DNA of 64,000 nt from the NCBI GenBank assembly GCA_005502805.1, contig SCMY01000001.1, positions 780,138 through 844,137 on the forward strand, given 5' to 3'. The position numbers and the translations under genes were made by a program. How positions within the stretch are numbered: position 1 is the stretch's first letter; every line of letters starts with the position of its first letter. The DNA is from Rhizobiales bacterium 2SD (GTDB lineage Bacteria; Pseudomonadota; Alphaproteobacteria; Rhizobiales; Beijerinckiaceae). Positions 1 through 11,329 of the stretch are shown here, one piece after another. The notes below the pieces were generated by a model. That model had not been told where the DNA came from, did no database searches, and saw only the letters and a program-made list of their open reading frames with translations.

Positions 1-1455
1 GGTATTGGCGAAATCATCCTGCTTGGTCAGCGCGCCATTGGTCAGGTTGCGCGTGCGCGCCATCGCCCTGTCGAAGCGGCCGCCGACCACCAGCGAGAGC
101 CGGTCGAGCTTGATCTGATCCTGGATGTAGACGCCGTATTGCTGCGCGACCTGGCTCGTCCCCGGAATCGCCGGAACCGCGAAGGGCAGGCGGCCATAGA
201 CCGGGTTGAAGGCGTCGAGCGTCTGCACCGTGCCGCCCGCTCCCGTGAAGGCGGTGCCGTCGCTCCAATAGCCGTCGACGCCGAACAGCACCTTGTGGGT
301 GAGCGCGCCCGTGCGGAAATCGGCCTGGAGCTGGTTGTCGATGCCGAAGGTCTTGGCCTTCTCGTTCGAGGCAGTGACGCGGCGCGTCAGAGTGCGCTGG
401 TCGGCCCCCAGGGAAGCGACCGCGACGGTGCGGTTGCGCGATTCGAGATCGCTGTAACGGACGTTCTGGCGGAAGCTGAAGACGTCGTTGAAGCGATGCT
501 CGAAGGCGTAGCCGAGCGTCAGATGGTTACGGCTGTAGCCCTCGTAGTTCGGCTCGCCCGGGAAGAGATTGCTGCGGATCTTGCCGTTGCGGTTGGGCAG
601 GGCGGTGCCGACCGAGGGGATGAAGCCGTAGAAGCCGGTCTCCGGATCGCGCTGGAACGAGGTCAGCAGCGTCAGGCTGGTCGCGGCATTGGGCTGGAAG
701 GTGACGGAGGGCGCGATGTAGAGGCGCTCCTCCTTGGTGAAGTCGACCTGCGTGTCGGCGGCGCGGCCAAGTCCGACGACGCGATAGAGGATCGTCTTGT
801 CGGGGGTCACCGGCCCGCCGATATCGAAGGCGAGCTGACGGCGCTCGAAGCTGCCGAGCTGAACCTGGATCTCGCCATGAGCCACGTCGCGCGGGCGCTT
901 GCTGACCATCTCGATCAGGCCGCCGGGCTTGACCTGGCCGAAGATCACCGAGGCCGGGCCGCGGATCACCTCGACGCGCTCCAGCCCCCAGGGATCGACC
1001 GCCGGCACCAGGAAGTTGACGCCGCGCTGCAGCCTGAGGCCGTCGAGCATGTTGACGAAGCCGGCGCTGCCGCCGCTGCCGCCGAAGCCGCGGATGAAGA
1101 CGCTGTCATAGCGGCCCATCGACAGGCGCGTCTCACCGAGCACGCTCGCCGAATAGCGCAGCGCCTGGCTGACGCTCTGGATGCCTTGGTCGTCCATCTG
1201 CTGGCGGGGGACGACGGTGACCGATTGCGGCGTCTCGATCAGCGGCGTGTCGGTCTTGGTGGCGCTCTCGCTACGCCTCGCGACATAGCCGTTCACCGGC
1301 CCGCTCGCGCGCTCGCCCTGGACCTCGATCGTATCCAGGCTGACGGTATCACCGCTCTGCGCGGACACGGCGCCCGGCCAGGCTGCGACGACAGCGCCGA
1401 GGGCAACGCTCGCCGCCAAAACGGCGCGATTGCCAGTGATGAGAACCCCGATCAT
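1..1455 (-). CDS. TonB-dependent siderophore receptor (C-terminus beyond window)
   Basis: Outer-membrane ferric-siderophore receptor, driven by TonB-ExbBD. 485 codons are visible and the beta-barrel C-terminus lies past the left edge. The ATG at 1455-1453 gives an N-terminus with a hydrophobic signal peptide ending near AVSAQ. The plug domain follows, with the family hallmark TPLIETPQSVTVVPRQQM near residue 75 and an RGFGG segment. The plug ends in VEVIRGPASVIFGQ, the conserved end of siderophore-type plugs, and barrel strands begin after this. No N-terminal signalling extension is seen, so control is probably not through an anti-sigma factor. The AraC-type regulator just upstream on the same strand is the likely activator. 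The ligand cannot be told from sequence. Confidence 0.93.
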   Translation of the reverse strand, partial: MIGVLITGNRAVLAASVALGAVVAAWPGAVSAQSGDTVSLDTIEVQGERASGPVNGYVARRSESATKTDTPLIETPQSVTVVPRQQMDDQGIQSVSQALRYSASVLGETRLSMGRYDSVFIRGFGGSGGSAGFVNMLDGLRLQRGVNFLVPAVDPWGLERVEVIRGPASVIFGQVKPGGLIEMVSKRPRDVAHGEIQVQLGSFERRQLAFDIGGPVTPDKTILYRVVGLGRAADTQVDFTKEERLYIAPSVTFQPNAATSLTLLTSFQRDPETGFYGFIPSVGTALPNRNGKIRSNLFPGEPNYEGYSRNHLTLGYAFEHRFNDVFSFRQNVRYSDLESRNRTVAVASLGADQRTLTRRVTASNEKAKTFGIDNQLQADFRTGALTHKVLFGVDGYWSDGTAFTGAGGTVQTLDAFNPVYGRLPFAVPAIPGTSQVAQQYGVYIQDQIKLDRLSLVVGGRFDRAMARTRNLTNGALTKQDDFANT

Positions 1456-1609
1456 GCCGATACCCTTGCCCCTTCGCCGTTCTGGCGACCCGTTGGCTGG
1501 GTTCTTTCAGGAAGCGGGCTGCGCCGGCAACGCCATCGGCTTTCGATTGCGGCAGTATTTCTTTCGGCGCAGTTTCGAGCCTTTCCAGCTCTGAAACAGG
1601 AGCGATCCC

Positions 1610-2494
1610 TCACCGCAACGCGCTCGGCGGCATGCCGAAGCGCTTGCGGAACAGGCTGGAAAAGTGCGCGGGCGTATAGCCGACGCGGAAAGCGGCCTCC
1701 GCGATGCTCGCCTCGCCTTCGGCGATCAGCGCATGCGCCTGCTGCAAGCGCTGTTCCTGCAGATAGCCGAAGACGCTCGTGCCGAATTCGGCACGGAAAG
1801 CGGAGGTCAACTTGGTGGGGTTGAGGCCCGTGGCGCGAGCGAGCTCGGCAAGGCTCGGCGGCGCCTGCATCGCGGCGACGAGCATGTCCCGGACCGCATG
1901 GACCTGCTCGCGCGTCCGGGCCGGAAGACGCGCCGGCCGCAGAGGCGGCTGGCCGACGATGCGGTCGAGCGCCATGGCCGTCAGCTCCAGCGCCTTGCCG
2001 GCGAGGTAAAGCCGCCGCAGCGGCGCCGCCACCGGCGACTCCGCGATCTGGAGGGCGAGCGCACAGAGATCGGCATCGGCAGGGCGCACCCAGATGCCGG
2101 CATCCCCGGCCCCCGCCAGCGCGAACAGCTGCTGCATCGGGGCAGCAAATTCCCGTTCGACGAAATCGAGATCGAACTGCATCAGCACGCACCGGACCAT
2201 GCCGCCGCTCAGGCCTGTGCGCTGCTGGACATGGTCGCCGACATTGGCGGTGACCAGCAGGGCCGGCCCCCTGACCATGACGGCCGGCTGGTCGTCGATC
2301 TCGAGGGATTGCCGCCCATCGAGCATGACCGCGATCTTGAGACCCCGGCGCATCGGCCCGACGATGCGCTCGCCTTCGGGAACCGGAAATGTCCCGGCCG
2401 ACAGCGACAGCTGCTGCGAGAACAGCGGGAATCCCACCAAGGATTCGGGATCGGGAAGTGGCTGGAGCGAGGTCACGCAAGCAGCATAAGTCAA
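1610..2494 (-). CDS. AraC-family transcriptional regulator (PchR-like context)
   Basis: 294 aa DNA-binding activator. The C-terminal ~85 residues hold the two AraC helix-turn-helices: SLAELARATGLNPTKLTSAF, then EAAFRVGYTPAHFSSLFRKR. The first ~190 residues are a ligand-sensing domain with no match I can name. The start is a TTG at 2494, supported by a good ribosome site (AGGTGA about 7 bases upstream). The gene is 154 bp upstream of the siderophore receptor and points the same way. This is the usual arrangement of PchR-type regulators that sense the internalised ferric siderophore and activate their cognate receptor. The regulatory link is inferred from position. Confidence 0.88.
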   Translation of the reverse strand: MTYAACVTSLQPLPDPESLVGFPLFSQQLSLSAGTFPVPEGERIVGPMRRGLKIAVMLDGRQSLEIDDQPAVMVRGPALLVTANVGDHVQQRTGLSGGMVRCVLMQFDLDFVEREFAAPMQQLFALAGAGDAGIWVRPADADLCALALQIAESPVAAPLRRLYLAGKALELTAMALDRIVGQPPLRPARLPARTREQVHAVRDMLVAAMQAPPSLAELARATGLNPTKLTSAFRAEFGTSVFGYLQEQRLQQAHALIAEGEASIAEAAFRVGYTPAHFSSLFRKRFGMPPSALR

Positions 2495-4502
<2,008 letters not shown>

Positions 4503-4510
4503 TATTGGCC

Positions 4511-4536
4511 AAGGCGGCGGGCTGACTCGCCGCCTT
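4511..4536. terminator. Bidirectional terminator hairpin between leuA and the monooxygenase operon
   Basis: A perfect 9-bp stem AAGGCGGCG/CGCCGCCTT with an 8-nt loop lies 8 bp after the leuA stop and 3 bp before the stop of the convergent gene. There is no strong T-tract, so it may act as an mRNA 3'-end hairpin or an inefficient intrinsic terminator for both units. Confidence 0.7.
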
Positions 4537-4539
4537 CGC

Positions 4540-5589
4540 TTATTCCCCGACGGCCTTCCGGCGTTGGGTGGGCTCCGCGCCACGCCAGCCGAGCGTCGGT
4601 GCGACCAGCGTGACGAAGTCGCCGATGATCTGGCGATAATCCGCGATCGAGAAGTTGTAGGGCAGCTCCAGCCGCAGCGTATCGACCAGCGGCAGGACCG
4701 GGTCGGCGGCAAGCCGTTCGACGATCTCGGCGGACATGCCGACGAGATCGGGCGTAAACAGCGTCCGGCGCTCACCTTGCGGCGCCAAGGTTCGTTCATG
4801 ACGGCTGACGGCGTAATCGCGATAGCGTCGGCGCGTCGCGGCATCGGCGCTGTCGAGCGGCACGATCACGCGGCCGACCGCGACCTTGGCTTCCCCCTCG
4901 CCGCGCCAATGGGCGCGAAAAGTGTCGATATGGCTGCGCTGCGCGACGAAGAAATCATCGGTCTCCTCGCCGGTATTGAGATTGCCGACCAGCAGCTGGA
5001 AACCGTTCTCGCCGGCCCAGCGGGCCGAACGCAGTGAACCGCCACCATACCAGAGCCGCTGGCGCAGACCCAGTGCATGCGGGCGCAGGCGCGGGCGATG
5101 CTCGCCGGCCGCGGAGCTGATGCGGCTGTCGGCATCGCCGAGCCAATCGCCGTCGAGATTGCTGGCGAGCCGGGCGACGCGAGCATGCGAGAAATCATAA
5201 AGTCCCGGGTCAGCGTCGAAGAAGCGCTCACCCAGCAGCTTGCCAAAGGGCGGCGGACCGGCGCTGAGGCCGACATTGAGACGCCCGCCCGAGAGCACAT
5301 CGACCAGCGAGAGGTCTTCGGCCAGCCGGAACGGGTTCTCGTAGCCGATCTGGATCACGGCCGTGCCGAGCCCGATCCGGCTGGTGCGCTGGGATGCGGC
5401 GGCGAGGAAGGTCGCGGCCGAGGAGACGCCGGGCTCGAGATGGCGCTGGCGCACCCAGGCGCTGTCGAAGCCGAGCGCCTCGCCATGCTCGAAGAGCGCG
5501 AGCGTCTCCTCCAGCCCGGCGCGGGGATCGGCGTCGTCGTAATTGCCTGGTGTCAGGAAGGCGATGTGCCGGATGGCGAGTTTGGACAT
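4540..5589 (-). CDS. LLM-class flavin-dependent monooxygenase (luciferase-like), last gene of operon
   Basis: 349 aa, bacterial luciferase-like TIM barrel that uses reduced FMN and O2. Family features seen are the N-terminal FALF-type helix GEALGFDSAWVRQRHL, the strand SRIGLGTAVIQIGYENPFRLAED and the loop DVLSGGRLNVGLSAG. The fold is unambiguous but the substrate is not. The start ATG sits five bases after the stop of the upstream binding-protein gene, with GAGG as ribosome site inside that junction, so the two are translated in tandem. It is the most downstream of three LLM genes in the operon and is fed by the same flavin reductase (12353-12949). Family precedent suggests oxidative C-S or C-N cleavage. 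Confidence 0.88.
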   Translation of the reverse strand: MSKLAIRHIAFLTPGNYDDADPRAGLEETLALFEHGEALGFDSAWVRQRHLEPGVSSAATFLAAASQRTSRIGLGTAVIQIGYENPFRLAEDLSLVDVLSGGRLNVGLSAGPPPFGKLLGERFFDADPGLYDFSHARVARLASNLDGDWLGDADSRISSAAGEHRPRLRPHALGLRQRLWYGGGSLRSARWAGENGFQLLVGNLNTGEETDDFFVAQRSHIDTFRAHWRGEGEAKVAVGRVIVPLDSADAATRRRYRDYAVSRHERTLAPQGERRTLFTPDLVGMSAEIVERLAADPVLPLVDTLRLELPYNFSIADYRQIIGDFVTLVAPTLGWRGAEPTQRRKAVGE

Positions 5590-5595
5590 GAGACC

Positions 5596-6534
5596 TCAGT
5601 ATTTCGGCAGGCCGGGCGGATTGGTCTCGGAGCGGTCGAGCGCCTCCTCCTCCAGGCCCCAGCGGGCCAGCGACGCCCGGAACTTGCCGTTGCCGATCAA
5701 ACCATTGGTCGCGACGGTCAGCGCATCGACCAGGCCGCTGCCCTTGCGCGTGGTGATCGCGACATCCGACTTCAGCGGCCAGCCGGCGCTGAGCGTGCCG
5801 ACGCGCCGGATGTCCTTGTCGCGTGCCGCGATGAAGACGAGCTGGGCATGCGGCTGGACGATGACGTCGACCCGGCCCGAGCGCAGCGCGACCAGGCGTC
5901 CCGCCTCGTCGTCGAAAAGCTGAAGCTCGATCGGTTTCAGGCCGGCGGCGACGTTCTGCTTGCTCCATTCGACCAGGATGCGCTCCTGATTGGTGCCGCC
6001 GCCGACGCTGATCCTGAGGCCGGCCGCATCCTTCGGCTCGCTGATCACCGTGACCTTGCTGTCGGCCCTGACGAAGAAGCCGTGCAGCCCCTTGCGGTAG
6101 GTCGAGAAGTCGAACTTCTCCTTGCGCTGCTCGGTGACGCCGACATTGGAGATCACCGCGTCATACTTGCCGGAGGCCAAGCCCAGCGGCCAGTCGGCCC
6201 AGGCTATCGGCTGCAGGTCGAGCCTGAGGCCCAGGCTGTCGGCGATCAGCTGAGCGAAATCGGCATCGGCGCCGACCACGGTCCTGGCGTCGGTCGCATA
6301 GGTCGCGAGCGGCGGCCCGCCGGGACTGACAGCCACGGTGAACACACCGGGCTCGACGAACTTGAAGCCTTTCGGCACGGCGGCGATCGCCTCCGGCTGC
6401 TTGTCGGCGCGAACGCGTCCAGGCTGCTCGGGCCCAAGATCGAACGGCGCCTGGGCGAGGGCCGGATTGCCTGCCGAGCCGAACACCGCCAGCCCGAAGA
6501 GAAGCGCCGACAGGGCGCGCACTCGCAACGTCAT
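5596..6534 (-). CDS. ABC transporter substrate-binding protein, amino-acid type (second paralogue)
   Basis: 312 aa periplasmic protein of the polar amino-acid (SBP_bac_3) family. The start at 6534 was chosen over a longer upstream frame because AGGAAAG lies just before it and it begins a clean signal peptide (MTLRVRALSALLFG...ALAQ). The mature part has SBP_bac_3 features: AIAWADWP near residue 110, then [21 protein letters not shown] and the lobe-closure segment SVGGGTNQERI. It is a close paralogue of the protein at 6593-7525, including the matching C-terminal ETNPPGLP. The pair probably shares the fused permease-ATPase at 7549-9348 but binds different ligands. Confidence 0.9.
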   Translation of the reverse strand: MTLRVRALSALLFGLAVFGSAGNPALAQAPFDLGPEQPGRVRADKQPEAIAAVPKGFKFVEPGVFTVAVSPGGPPLATYATDARTVVGADADFAQLIADSLGLRLDLQPIAWADWPLGLASGKYDAVISNVGVTEQRKEKFDFSTYRKGLHGFFVRADSKVTVISEPKDAAGLRISVGGGTNQERILVEWSKQNVAAGLKPIELQLFDDEAGRLVALRSGRVDVIVQPHAQLVFIAARDKDIRRVGTLSAGWPLKSDVAITTRKGSGLVDALTVATNGLIGNGKFRASLARWGLEEEALDRSETNPPGLPKY

Positions 6535-6556
6535 CGTCTTTCTTTCCTGATGAGAT

Positions 6557-6585
6557 GGGCGCCGCCGCCGGTCGCGGCGGCGCCC
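6557..6585 (-). terminator. Intra-operon hairpin between the two binding-protein genes
   Basis: A perfect 12-bp stem GGGCGCCGCCGC/GCGGCGGCGCCC with a 5-nt loop (CGGTC) lies 8 bp after the stop of the first binding protein. There is no T-tract. Such hairpins after binding-protein genes commonly protect the upstream mRNA or attenuate downstream transcription, raising binding-protein dose. Role inferred. Confidence 0.65.
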
Positions 6586-6592
6586 GCCATGT

Positions 6593-7525
6593 TCACTTCG
6601 CCGGCAGGCCGGGTGGGTTGGTGCGCGACTGCTCGATCGCCTCAGCGGCGAGGTTCCAGCGCCCGAGCGCCTTGGCGTAGTTGCCGTTGCCGATCTGGGT
6701 ATTGACGGCATGGGTGATCGCCTCGGCGAGGCCGGCGCCCTTGCGGGTCGTCACCGCGATCTCGGCCAGCAGCGGCCAGCCACCGGAAAAGTTGCCGGCG
6801 AGGCGGGTCTTGTTTTCCTGCGCTGCCTTGAAGCTCAAAAGTGCGTTCGGGCCGAGATAGGCGTCGGCGCGGCCGGTCTCCAGCGCGAGATAGAGCACGA
6901 CATCGTCGTCATAATACTGGACCTCGGCCGGCTTCAGCCCGGCCTTCACGTTCTGCTCGTTCCAGCGCAGCAGGATCTGCTCCTGATTGGTGCCGGAGCC
7001 GACGATGACCTTGAGCCCGGCGACGTCGCGTGGCTCGCGGATCTGGATCTCGTTGTCCTTCTTCACATAGAAGCCGAGCAGGTCCTTGCGGTAGGTCGAG
7101 AAGTCGAACTTCTCCTTGCGCTGCTCGGTGACGGTGATGTTCGAGATCGCCGCATCGTACTTCCCGGAGGCGACGCCGAGCGGCCAATCGGCCCAGGAGA
7201 CCGGAACGATCTCGAGCTTGCGGCCGAGCGCATCCGCCACGAGCTGAGCGATGTCGGGCTCGGAACCAACGATCGACTTTGTGTCGCTCGCATAGCCGGC
7301 AAATGGTAGCCGGCCAGTCGCGTTGGCGACGGTGAAGACGCCCTCCTTTACGAACTTGGCGTCCTTGCCGATCAGCTTGATCGCGGCCTCGTCACGCTGG
7401 GCCCGTGGCCGGCCGTGCTGCTCGGGCGAGAGGTCGATCGCCTGCTGGGCGAAGCCGAGCGAGGGGAGCATGGCACTGGCGGAAGCTGCACCGAGCAGAG
7501 CGAGCGTGTTGCGTCTGGTGATCAT
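6593..7525 (-). CDS. ABC transporter substrate-binding protein, amino-acid type (first paralogue)
   Basis: 310 aa periplasmic solute receptor of the SBP_bac_3 family. The N-terminus [12 protein letters not shown] has a twin-arginine-like RR and a hydrophobic stretch ending at GFAQ. Either Tat or Sec export is possible, since the Tat consensus is incomplete. Family segments match the downstream paralogue ([59 protein letters not shown]). A good AAGGAG site precedes the ATG. It lies 23 bp downstream of the fused permease-ATPase and is followed by a 12-bp hairpin, so it is likely the more abundant of the two receptors. The ligand is probably an amino-acid-like, perhaps S-substituted cysteine compound, as inferred from the operon. 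Confidence 0.9.
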   Translation of the reverse strand: MITRRNTLALLGAASASAMLPSLGFAQQAIDLSPEQHGRPRAQRDEAAIKLIGKDAKFVKEGVFTVANATGRLPFAGYASDTKSIVGSEPDIAQLVADALGRKLEIVPVSWADWPLGVASGKYDAAISNITVTEQRKEKFDFSTYRKDLLGFYVKKDNEIQIREPRDVAGLKVIVGSGTNQEQILLRWNEQNVKAGLKPAEVQYYDDDVVLYLALETGRADAYLGPNALLSFKAAQENKTRLAGNFSGGWPLLAEIAVTTRKGAGLAEAITHAVNTQIGNGNYAKALGRWNLAAEAIEQSRTNPPGLPAK

Positions 7526-7548
7526 GGTTTGCTCCTTGGAAATGAGGG

Positions 7549-9348
7549 TCAGAGAACCTTGGCGAGGAATTCGCGGGTACGGGGATGGTCGGGCTCGGCG
7601 AGGACGCGGGCGGGCGGGCCGACTTCGAGGATGCGGCCGGCCTCCATGAAGACGACCTCGTCGGCGACCTCGCGGGCAAAACCGATCTCATGGGTGACGA
7701 TGACCAGCGTCGTGCCGGAGCGGGCGAGCTCCTTGATGACGTCGAGCACTTCGTTGACGAGTTCGGGGTCGAGCGCCGAGGTCGGCTCGTCGAAGAGCAG
7801 GACCTTCGGCTTCAAAGCGAGCGCCCGGGCGATGGCGACGCGCTGCTGCTGGCCGCCGGAGAGCTGGCGCGGATAGGCGTCGGCCTTGTCGGCGAGGCCG
7901 ACGCGGGCGAGCAGCTCGCGCGCCTCGGCCAGGGCCTGCTCGCGGCTGACGCCGCGCACGGACAGCGGCGCCTCGATGACGTTCTCGATCGCGGTCAGAT
8001 GCGGGAACAGGTTGAAGCTCTGGAAGACCATGCCGACATCGACGCGGCGCTTCAGGATCTCGCGTTCCTTGAGCTCGTAGAGCGTGTCGCCGTCCTGGCG
8101 GTAGCCGATCAGCTCGCCATCGATGGCGATGAAGCCGGCATCGACGCGTTCGAGATGGTTGATCGAGCGCAGCAGCGTCGACTTGCCGGAGCCGGACTGG
8201 CCGATGATCGCGGTGACGCTGCCGGGTCGCAGTGCCAGGCTGACATCGTCGAGCACCTTGAGCGGGCCAAAGCTCTTCGAGACATTGCTGATGCGGATCT
8301 CGCCACCGCTGCGCCGCAGGCTCGCCAGGGAAGGGACCACCGCAGCGGGCGAACCCGTCTGGCCCAGCACGGCCTCGGTGCGACGCGCCGCTGCGGCGTC
8401 ACGCGAGCGGCCGAAGCGGGCCAGTACCAGGCCGATCAACGAGGGCGGCGGGTTGCGCAGCGCGCCGCGCGAGTAATAGCGCTCGATATGGTGCTGGACG
8501 AAGGACAGCACGCTGAGGATGACGAGGTACCAGACCGTCGCCACCATCAGGAGCGGGATCACCTCGAGATTGCGCCGGTAGATGATCTGGATGGTGTAGA
8601 ACAGCTCCGGCAGCGCCAGGATGTAGACCTGAGAGGTGCCCTTCGCCAGCAGGATGATCTCGTTGAAGCCGTTGGGCAGGATGGTGCGCATCGCCTGCGG
8701 CAGCACGATCCGCGAGAACTGGCGATGGCGCGGCAGACCGAGCGCAGCCGCCGCCTCGTGCTGGCCCTGGTCGACCGAGAGGATGCCGCCGCGCACGATC
8801 TCCGACGAGAAGGCGGCAGCGTGCAGGGTCAATCCGAGCACAGCCGCGAAGAACGGCGTTATCAACTGCGTCGTTGACCAGGAGGCGAACGTGATGTCCG
8901 TGAAGGGAACGCCAAGCCAGACCGTCGAGTAGAGATAGCCGAGATTGTTGAGGATCAGGAGCAGCACGATCAGCGGGATCGAGCGGAACAGCCAGACATA
9001 GGCCCAGGACAGCGAGGACAGCAGCGGCGAGCCCGAGACCCGCGCCAGCGCGAGACCCGTCCCGAGCAGGAATCCCAGCACCGTCCCGAGTAGGGTCAGC
9101 AGCAGCGTGCGCGCCAAGCCCGCTAGCACCGGCTCCGACAAGAACCATTCAGCGAAGACATCCCAGCCCCAGCGCGGATTCGACAGGATCGAGTTCGCGA
9201 CCGCGAAGATCACGACGACCGCGAAGGCGGTGCCGATGGTGCGGGCCGGATAGCGCGCCGGCACGATCCGGTAGCGGCTGAAATCGCGGGTCGGCGGTGT
9301 GCTATGGGCGTGCGTCGGCAGGCCCGCGAAATCGCTGGCGAGGGTCAT
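7549..9348 (-). CDS. Fused ABC transporter permease and ATPase, polar amino-acid type
   Basis: 599 aa inner-membrane protein that joins two normally separate subunits. Residues ~30-310 are a HisM/GlnP-like permease with several hydrophobic segments and the EAA loop ([14 protein letters not shown], then [13 protein letters not shown]). After a linker of about 50 residues, the region from ~345 on is a complete GlnQ-type ATPase. It has Walker [11 protein letters not shown]-loop FQSFNLFPH, signature [14 protein letters not shown], Walker [13 protein letters not shown] and the switch His in VTHEI. No separate second permease is nearby, so the transporter is probably a homodimer of this fusion. It serves the two adjacent binding proteins. 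Confidence 0.93.
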   Translation of the reverse strand: MTLASDFAGLPTHAHSTPPTRDFSRYRIVPARYPARTIGTAFAVVVIFAVANSILSNPRWGWDVFAEWFLSEPVLAGLARTLLLTLLGTVLGFLLGTGLALARVSGSPLLSSLSWAYVWLFRSIPLIVLLLILNNLGYLYSTVWLGVPFTDITFASWSTTQLITPFFAAVLGLTLHAAAFSSEIVRGGILSVDQGQHEAAAALGLPRHRQFSRIVLPQAMRTILPNGFNEIILLAKGTSQVYILALPELFYTIQIIYRRNLEVIPLLMVATVWYLVILSVLSFVQHHIERYYSRGALRNPPPSLIGLVLARFGRSRDAAAARRTEAVLGQTGSPAAVVPSLASLRRSGGEIRISNVSKSFGPLKVLDDVSLALRPGSVTAIIGQSGSGKSTLLRSINHLERVDAGFIAIDGELIGYRQDGDTLYELKEREILKRRVDVGMVFQSFNLFPHLTAIENVIEAPLSVRGVSREQALAEARELLARVGLADKADAYPRQLSGGQQQRVAIARALALKPKVLLFDEPTSALDPELVNEVLDVIKELARSGTTLVIVTHEIGFAREVADEVVFMEAGRILEVGPPARVLAEPDHPRTREFLAKVL

Positions 9349-9388
9349 GGCTGGAATTCGTCCCCTTGAAACTTAGGAAGCGGCGCGA

Positions 9389-9922
9389 TCAGGCGGCGCT
9401 GGCAGGCAGTTGCTCGGCTGGCGGGCGCGGCCTGTAGGCCGCAACGGCGAGATCCTTCTCGAAGGCGAGCTTCTTGTAGATCTCGGGATCGACGGCGGGA
9501 TCGAAGAGCGGCGTGTAGCCGGTGCTGAGGTAGAGGTCCCGCGCCTCGGGCTGGCGGAAGCCGGTGGTCAGGAAGATCTTGCCATAGCCCTGGCGCACGG
9601 CCTGCGCCTCCAGCTCCTCGACGACGCGGCGCGCCAGCCCCTGGCGGCGGAAGGCGCTGGCGGTCCACATCCGCTTCAACTCGGCGGTCTGCGCGTCATA
9701 GCGCTTGAAAGCGCCTCCGGCGATGGCGCGGCCGTCACGGAGCAGCAGCACGAAATTGCCCTCCGGCGGCGCGAACAGCGAGGCCGGATAGCGACTCATC
9801 TCGGCGCCGGGCGGCTCGCCGAAATAGCTGCCATAGCGGGTGGCGTATTCCCAGGTCAGCTGCTCGACCAGGGGCTGGGCGAGCGGATCGAGCGGAGTGG
9901 TGTAGAAGAATTCGTCTGCCAT
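9389..9922 (-). CDS. GNAT family N-acetyltransferase
   Basis: 177 aa cytosolic acetyl-CoA-dependent acyltransferase. The acetyl-CoA pyrophosphate loop is ASAFRRQGLARRVVEELEAQA, i.e. Q/RxxGxG/A, in the middle of the protein. The LYLSTGYTPLF segment near the C-terminus is typical of GNATs that act on small molecules. The ATG at 9922 is preferred to an upstream in-frame start because the protein homology begins at ADEFFYTTPLDPLAQP and a GAAAGG-like site precedes it. It lies between the fused transporter and an NtaA-type monooxygenase. In the Bacillus ytmI and yxe operons a GNAT N-acetylates S-modified cysteine before oxidation. The same role is proposed here by analogy only. Confidence 0.87.
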   Translation of the reverse strand: MADEFFYTTPLDPLAQPLVEQLTWEYATRYGSYFGEPPGAEMSRYPASLFAPPEGNFVLLLRDGRAIAGGAFKRYDAQTAELKRMWTASAFRRQGLARRVVEELEAQAVRQGYGKIFLTTGFRQPEARDLYLSTGYTPLFDPAVDPEIYKKLAFEKDLAVAAYRPRPPAEQLPASAA

Positions 9923-9968
9923 CGGACAGCCTTTCGGATCGCAGGATTCCAGGAAGAGCTTGAGCCTG

Positions 9969-11312
9969 TCAGCCAGTCTTGCGCGACGCGGTGACCGGGG
10001 CGGAGCGCGCATAGCGGCTCTCGCGGCGCGGCAGGCGCAGATGATCGCGCAGCGTCTCGCCGGGCAGGTTGCGATCGTAGACGCCGCGCGCCTCCAGCTC
10101 CGGAATGACCAGCTCGACGAAATCGTCCAAGCCCTGGCCGATCACCGGGAAGCCAAGGATGAAGCCGTCGGCCGCCTGCTTCTCGACGCGCTCGATCAGG
10201 ATGTCGGCGATCTCCTGGACGGACCCGATCAGGTCGGCACGCGGGGTTGCGGCTTCGAGTGCCGCCTCGCGCAGGGTCTGGCGCTTCAGGGCGGCGGTGC
10301 GCTTGATCCGGTCGGTGGTCGAGCGGAAGCTGTTCTTGCCGATATCGCCCAGCTCCGGGAACGGCGCGTCGAGCGGATAGACGCTGAAATCGTGATGGTC
10401 GAAGAAGCGGCCGAGATAGGCGAGCGCCTCGTCGATCGAAACGAGATCGCGGATCGCCTGGTATTTGTCCTCGGCCTCCTGCCGGGTACGCCCGACGATC
10501 GGTCCGGCGCTTGGGAAGATCTTGACGTCGTCGGCGAGCCGCCCCTGCGCCACCGCGCTGGTCTTGATGCTGCGATAGAAGGCCTGGCCTTCCTCCAGCG
10601 AGACATGGTTGGCGAAGACCGCATCGGCATGCCGGCCTGCGAGGCCGATGCCGGCATCGGAGGCGCCAGCCTGGAACAGCACCGGCTGGCCCTGCGGCGA
10701 ACGCTGGATGTTGAGCGGGCCCTCGACCTGGAAGAAGCGGCCCTTGTAGCCGAGCGTGTGCAGCTTCTCGCGGTCGAAGAAGCGGCCGGCCTCGCGGTCG
10801 CGGACGAAGGCGTCGTCGTCCCAGGAATCCCAGAGCCCCTTGGCGACGTCGAGATATTCATGCGCGATCTCGTAGCGCAGCGAATGCTCGGGATGCGGGC
10901 GGCCATAGTTGCGGCCCGAGCCCTCCAGCGGGGACGTGACCGCATTCCAGCCCGCGCGCCCGCCCGAGATCAGGTCGAGCGAGGCGAATTGCCGGGCGAT
11001 GGTGAAGGGGTCGCTATAGGAGGTCGAGACCGTGCCGACGAGGCCGAGTTTCTTCGTCGCCGTCGCCAGCGCCGAGAGAATGGTCAGCGGCTCGAAACGG
11101 TTGAGGAAATGCGGGATCGACTTCTCGTTGATGTAGAGCCCGTCAGCGACGAAGGCGAAGGCAATGCCGTTCTCCTCGGCCTTGCGGGCGTTGCGGATGA
11201 AAAAGTCGAGATTGACGCTGGCATCGGCCGGATTGCTCGGATGGCGCCAGGCGTTCATGTGGCTGCCGGGCCCCTGCAGCATCAAGCCGAAGGTGAGACG
11301 GGTCTTGCTCAT
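9969..11312 (-). CDS. NtaA/SnaA/DszA-type FMN-dependent monooxygenase
   Basis: 447 aa two-component flavin monooxygenase. Compared with ordinary LLM proteins it has the long inserts of the NtaA/SnaA/DszA family. Recognisable segments are GPGSHMNAWRHP near the N-terminus, RFEPLTILSALATATKKLGL, DLISGGRAGWNAVTS and RNYG, and the substrate-loop region GPLNIQRSPQGQPVLFQAG. The start at 11312 is fixed by AGGAGA seven bases upstream. Family members (nitrilotriacetate, dibenzothiophene sulfone, N-acetyl-S-succinocysteine oxygenases) need a partner flavin reductase, which here is the first gene of the same operon. The neighbouring acetyltransferase favours an N-acetylated S-alkyl cysteine substrate, by analogy to Bacillus YxeK/YtnJ. 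Confidence 0.92.
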   Translation of the reverse strand: MSKTRLTFGLMLQGPGSHMNAWRHPSNPADASVNLDFFIRNARKAEENGIAFAFVADGLYINEKSIPHFLNRFEPLTILSALATATKKLGLVGTVSTSYSDPFTIARQFASLDLISGGRAGWNAVTSPLEGSGRNYGRPHPEHSLRYEIAHEYLDVAKGLWDSWDDDAFVRDREAGRFFDREKLHTLGYKGRFFQVEGPLNIQRSPQGQPVLFQAGASDAGIGLAGRHADAVFANHVSLEEGQAFYRSIKTSAVAQGRLADDVKIFPSAGPIVGRTRQEAEDKYQAIRDLVSIDEALAYLGRFFDHHDFSVYPLDAPFPELGDIGKNSFRSTTDRIKRTAALKRQTLREAALEAATPRADLIGSVQEIADILIERVEKQAADGFILGFPVIGQGLDDFVELVIPELEARGVYDRNLPGETLRDHLRLPRRESRYARSAPVTASRKTG

Positions 11313-11329
11313 CGAAGTCTCCTGTCGGC

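Noticed and set aside
139..1824. Long plus-strand frame opposite the TonB receptor and AraC gene
   Set aside because: The encoded protein is Arg/Ala/Gly-rich with no family pattern and crosses two well-supported genes on the other strand. It is a GC-rich antisense artefact.
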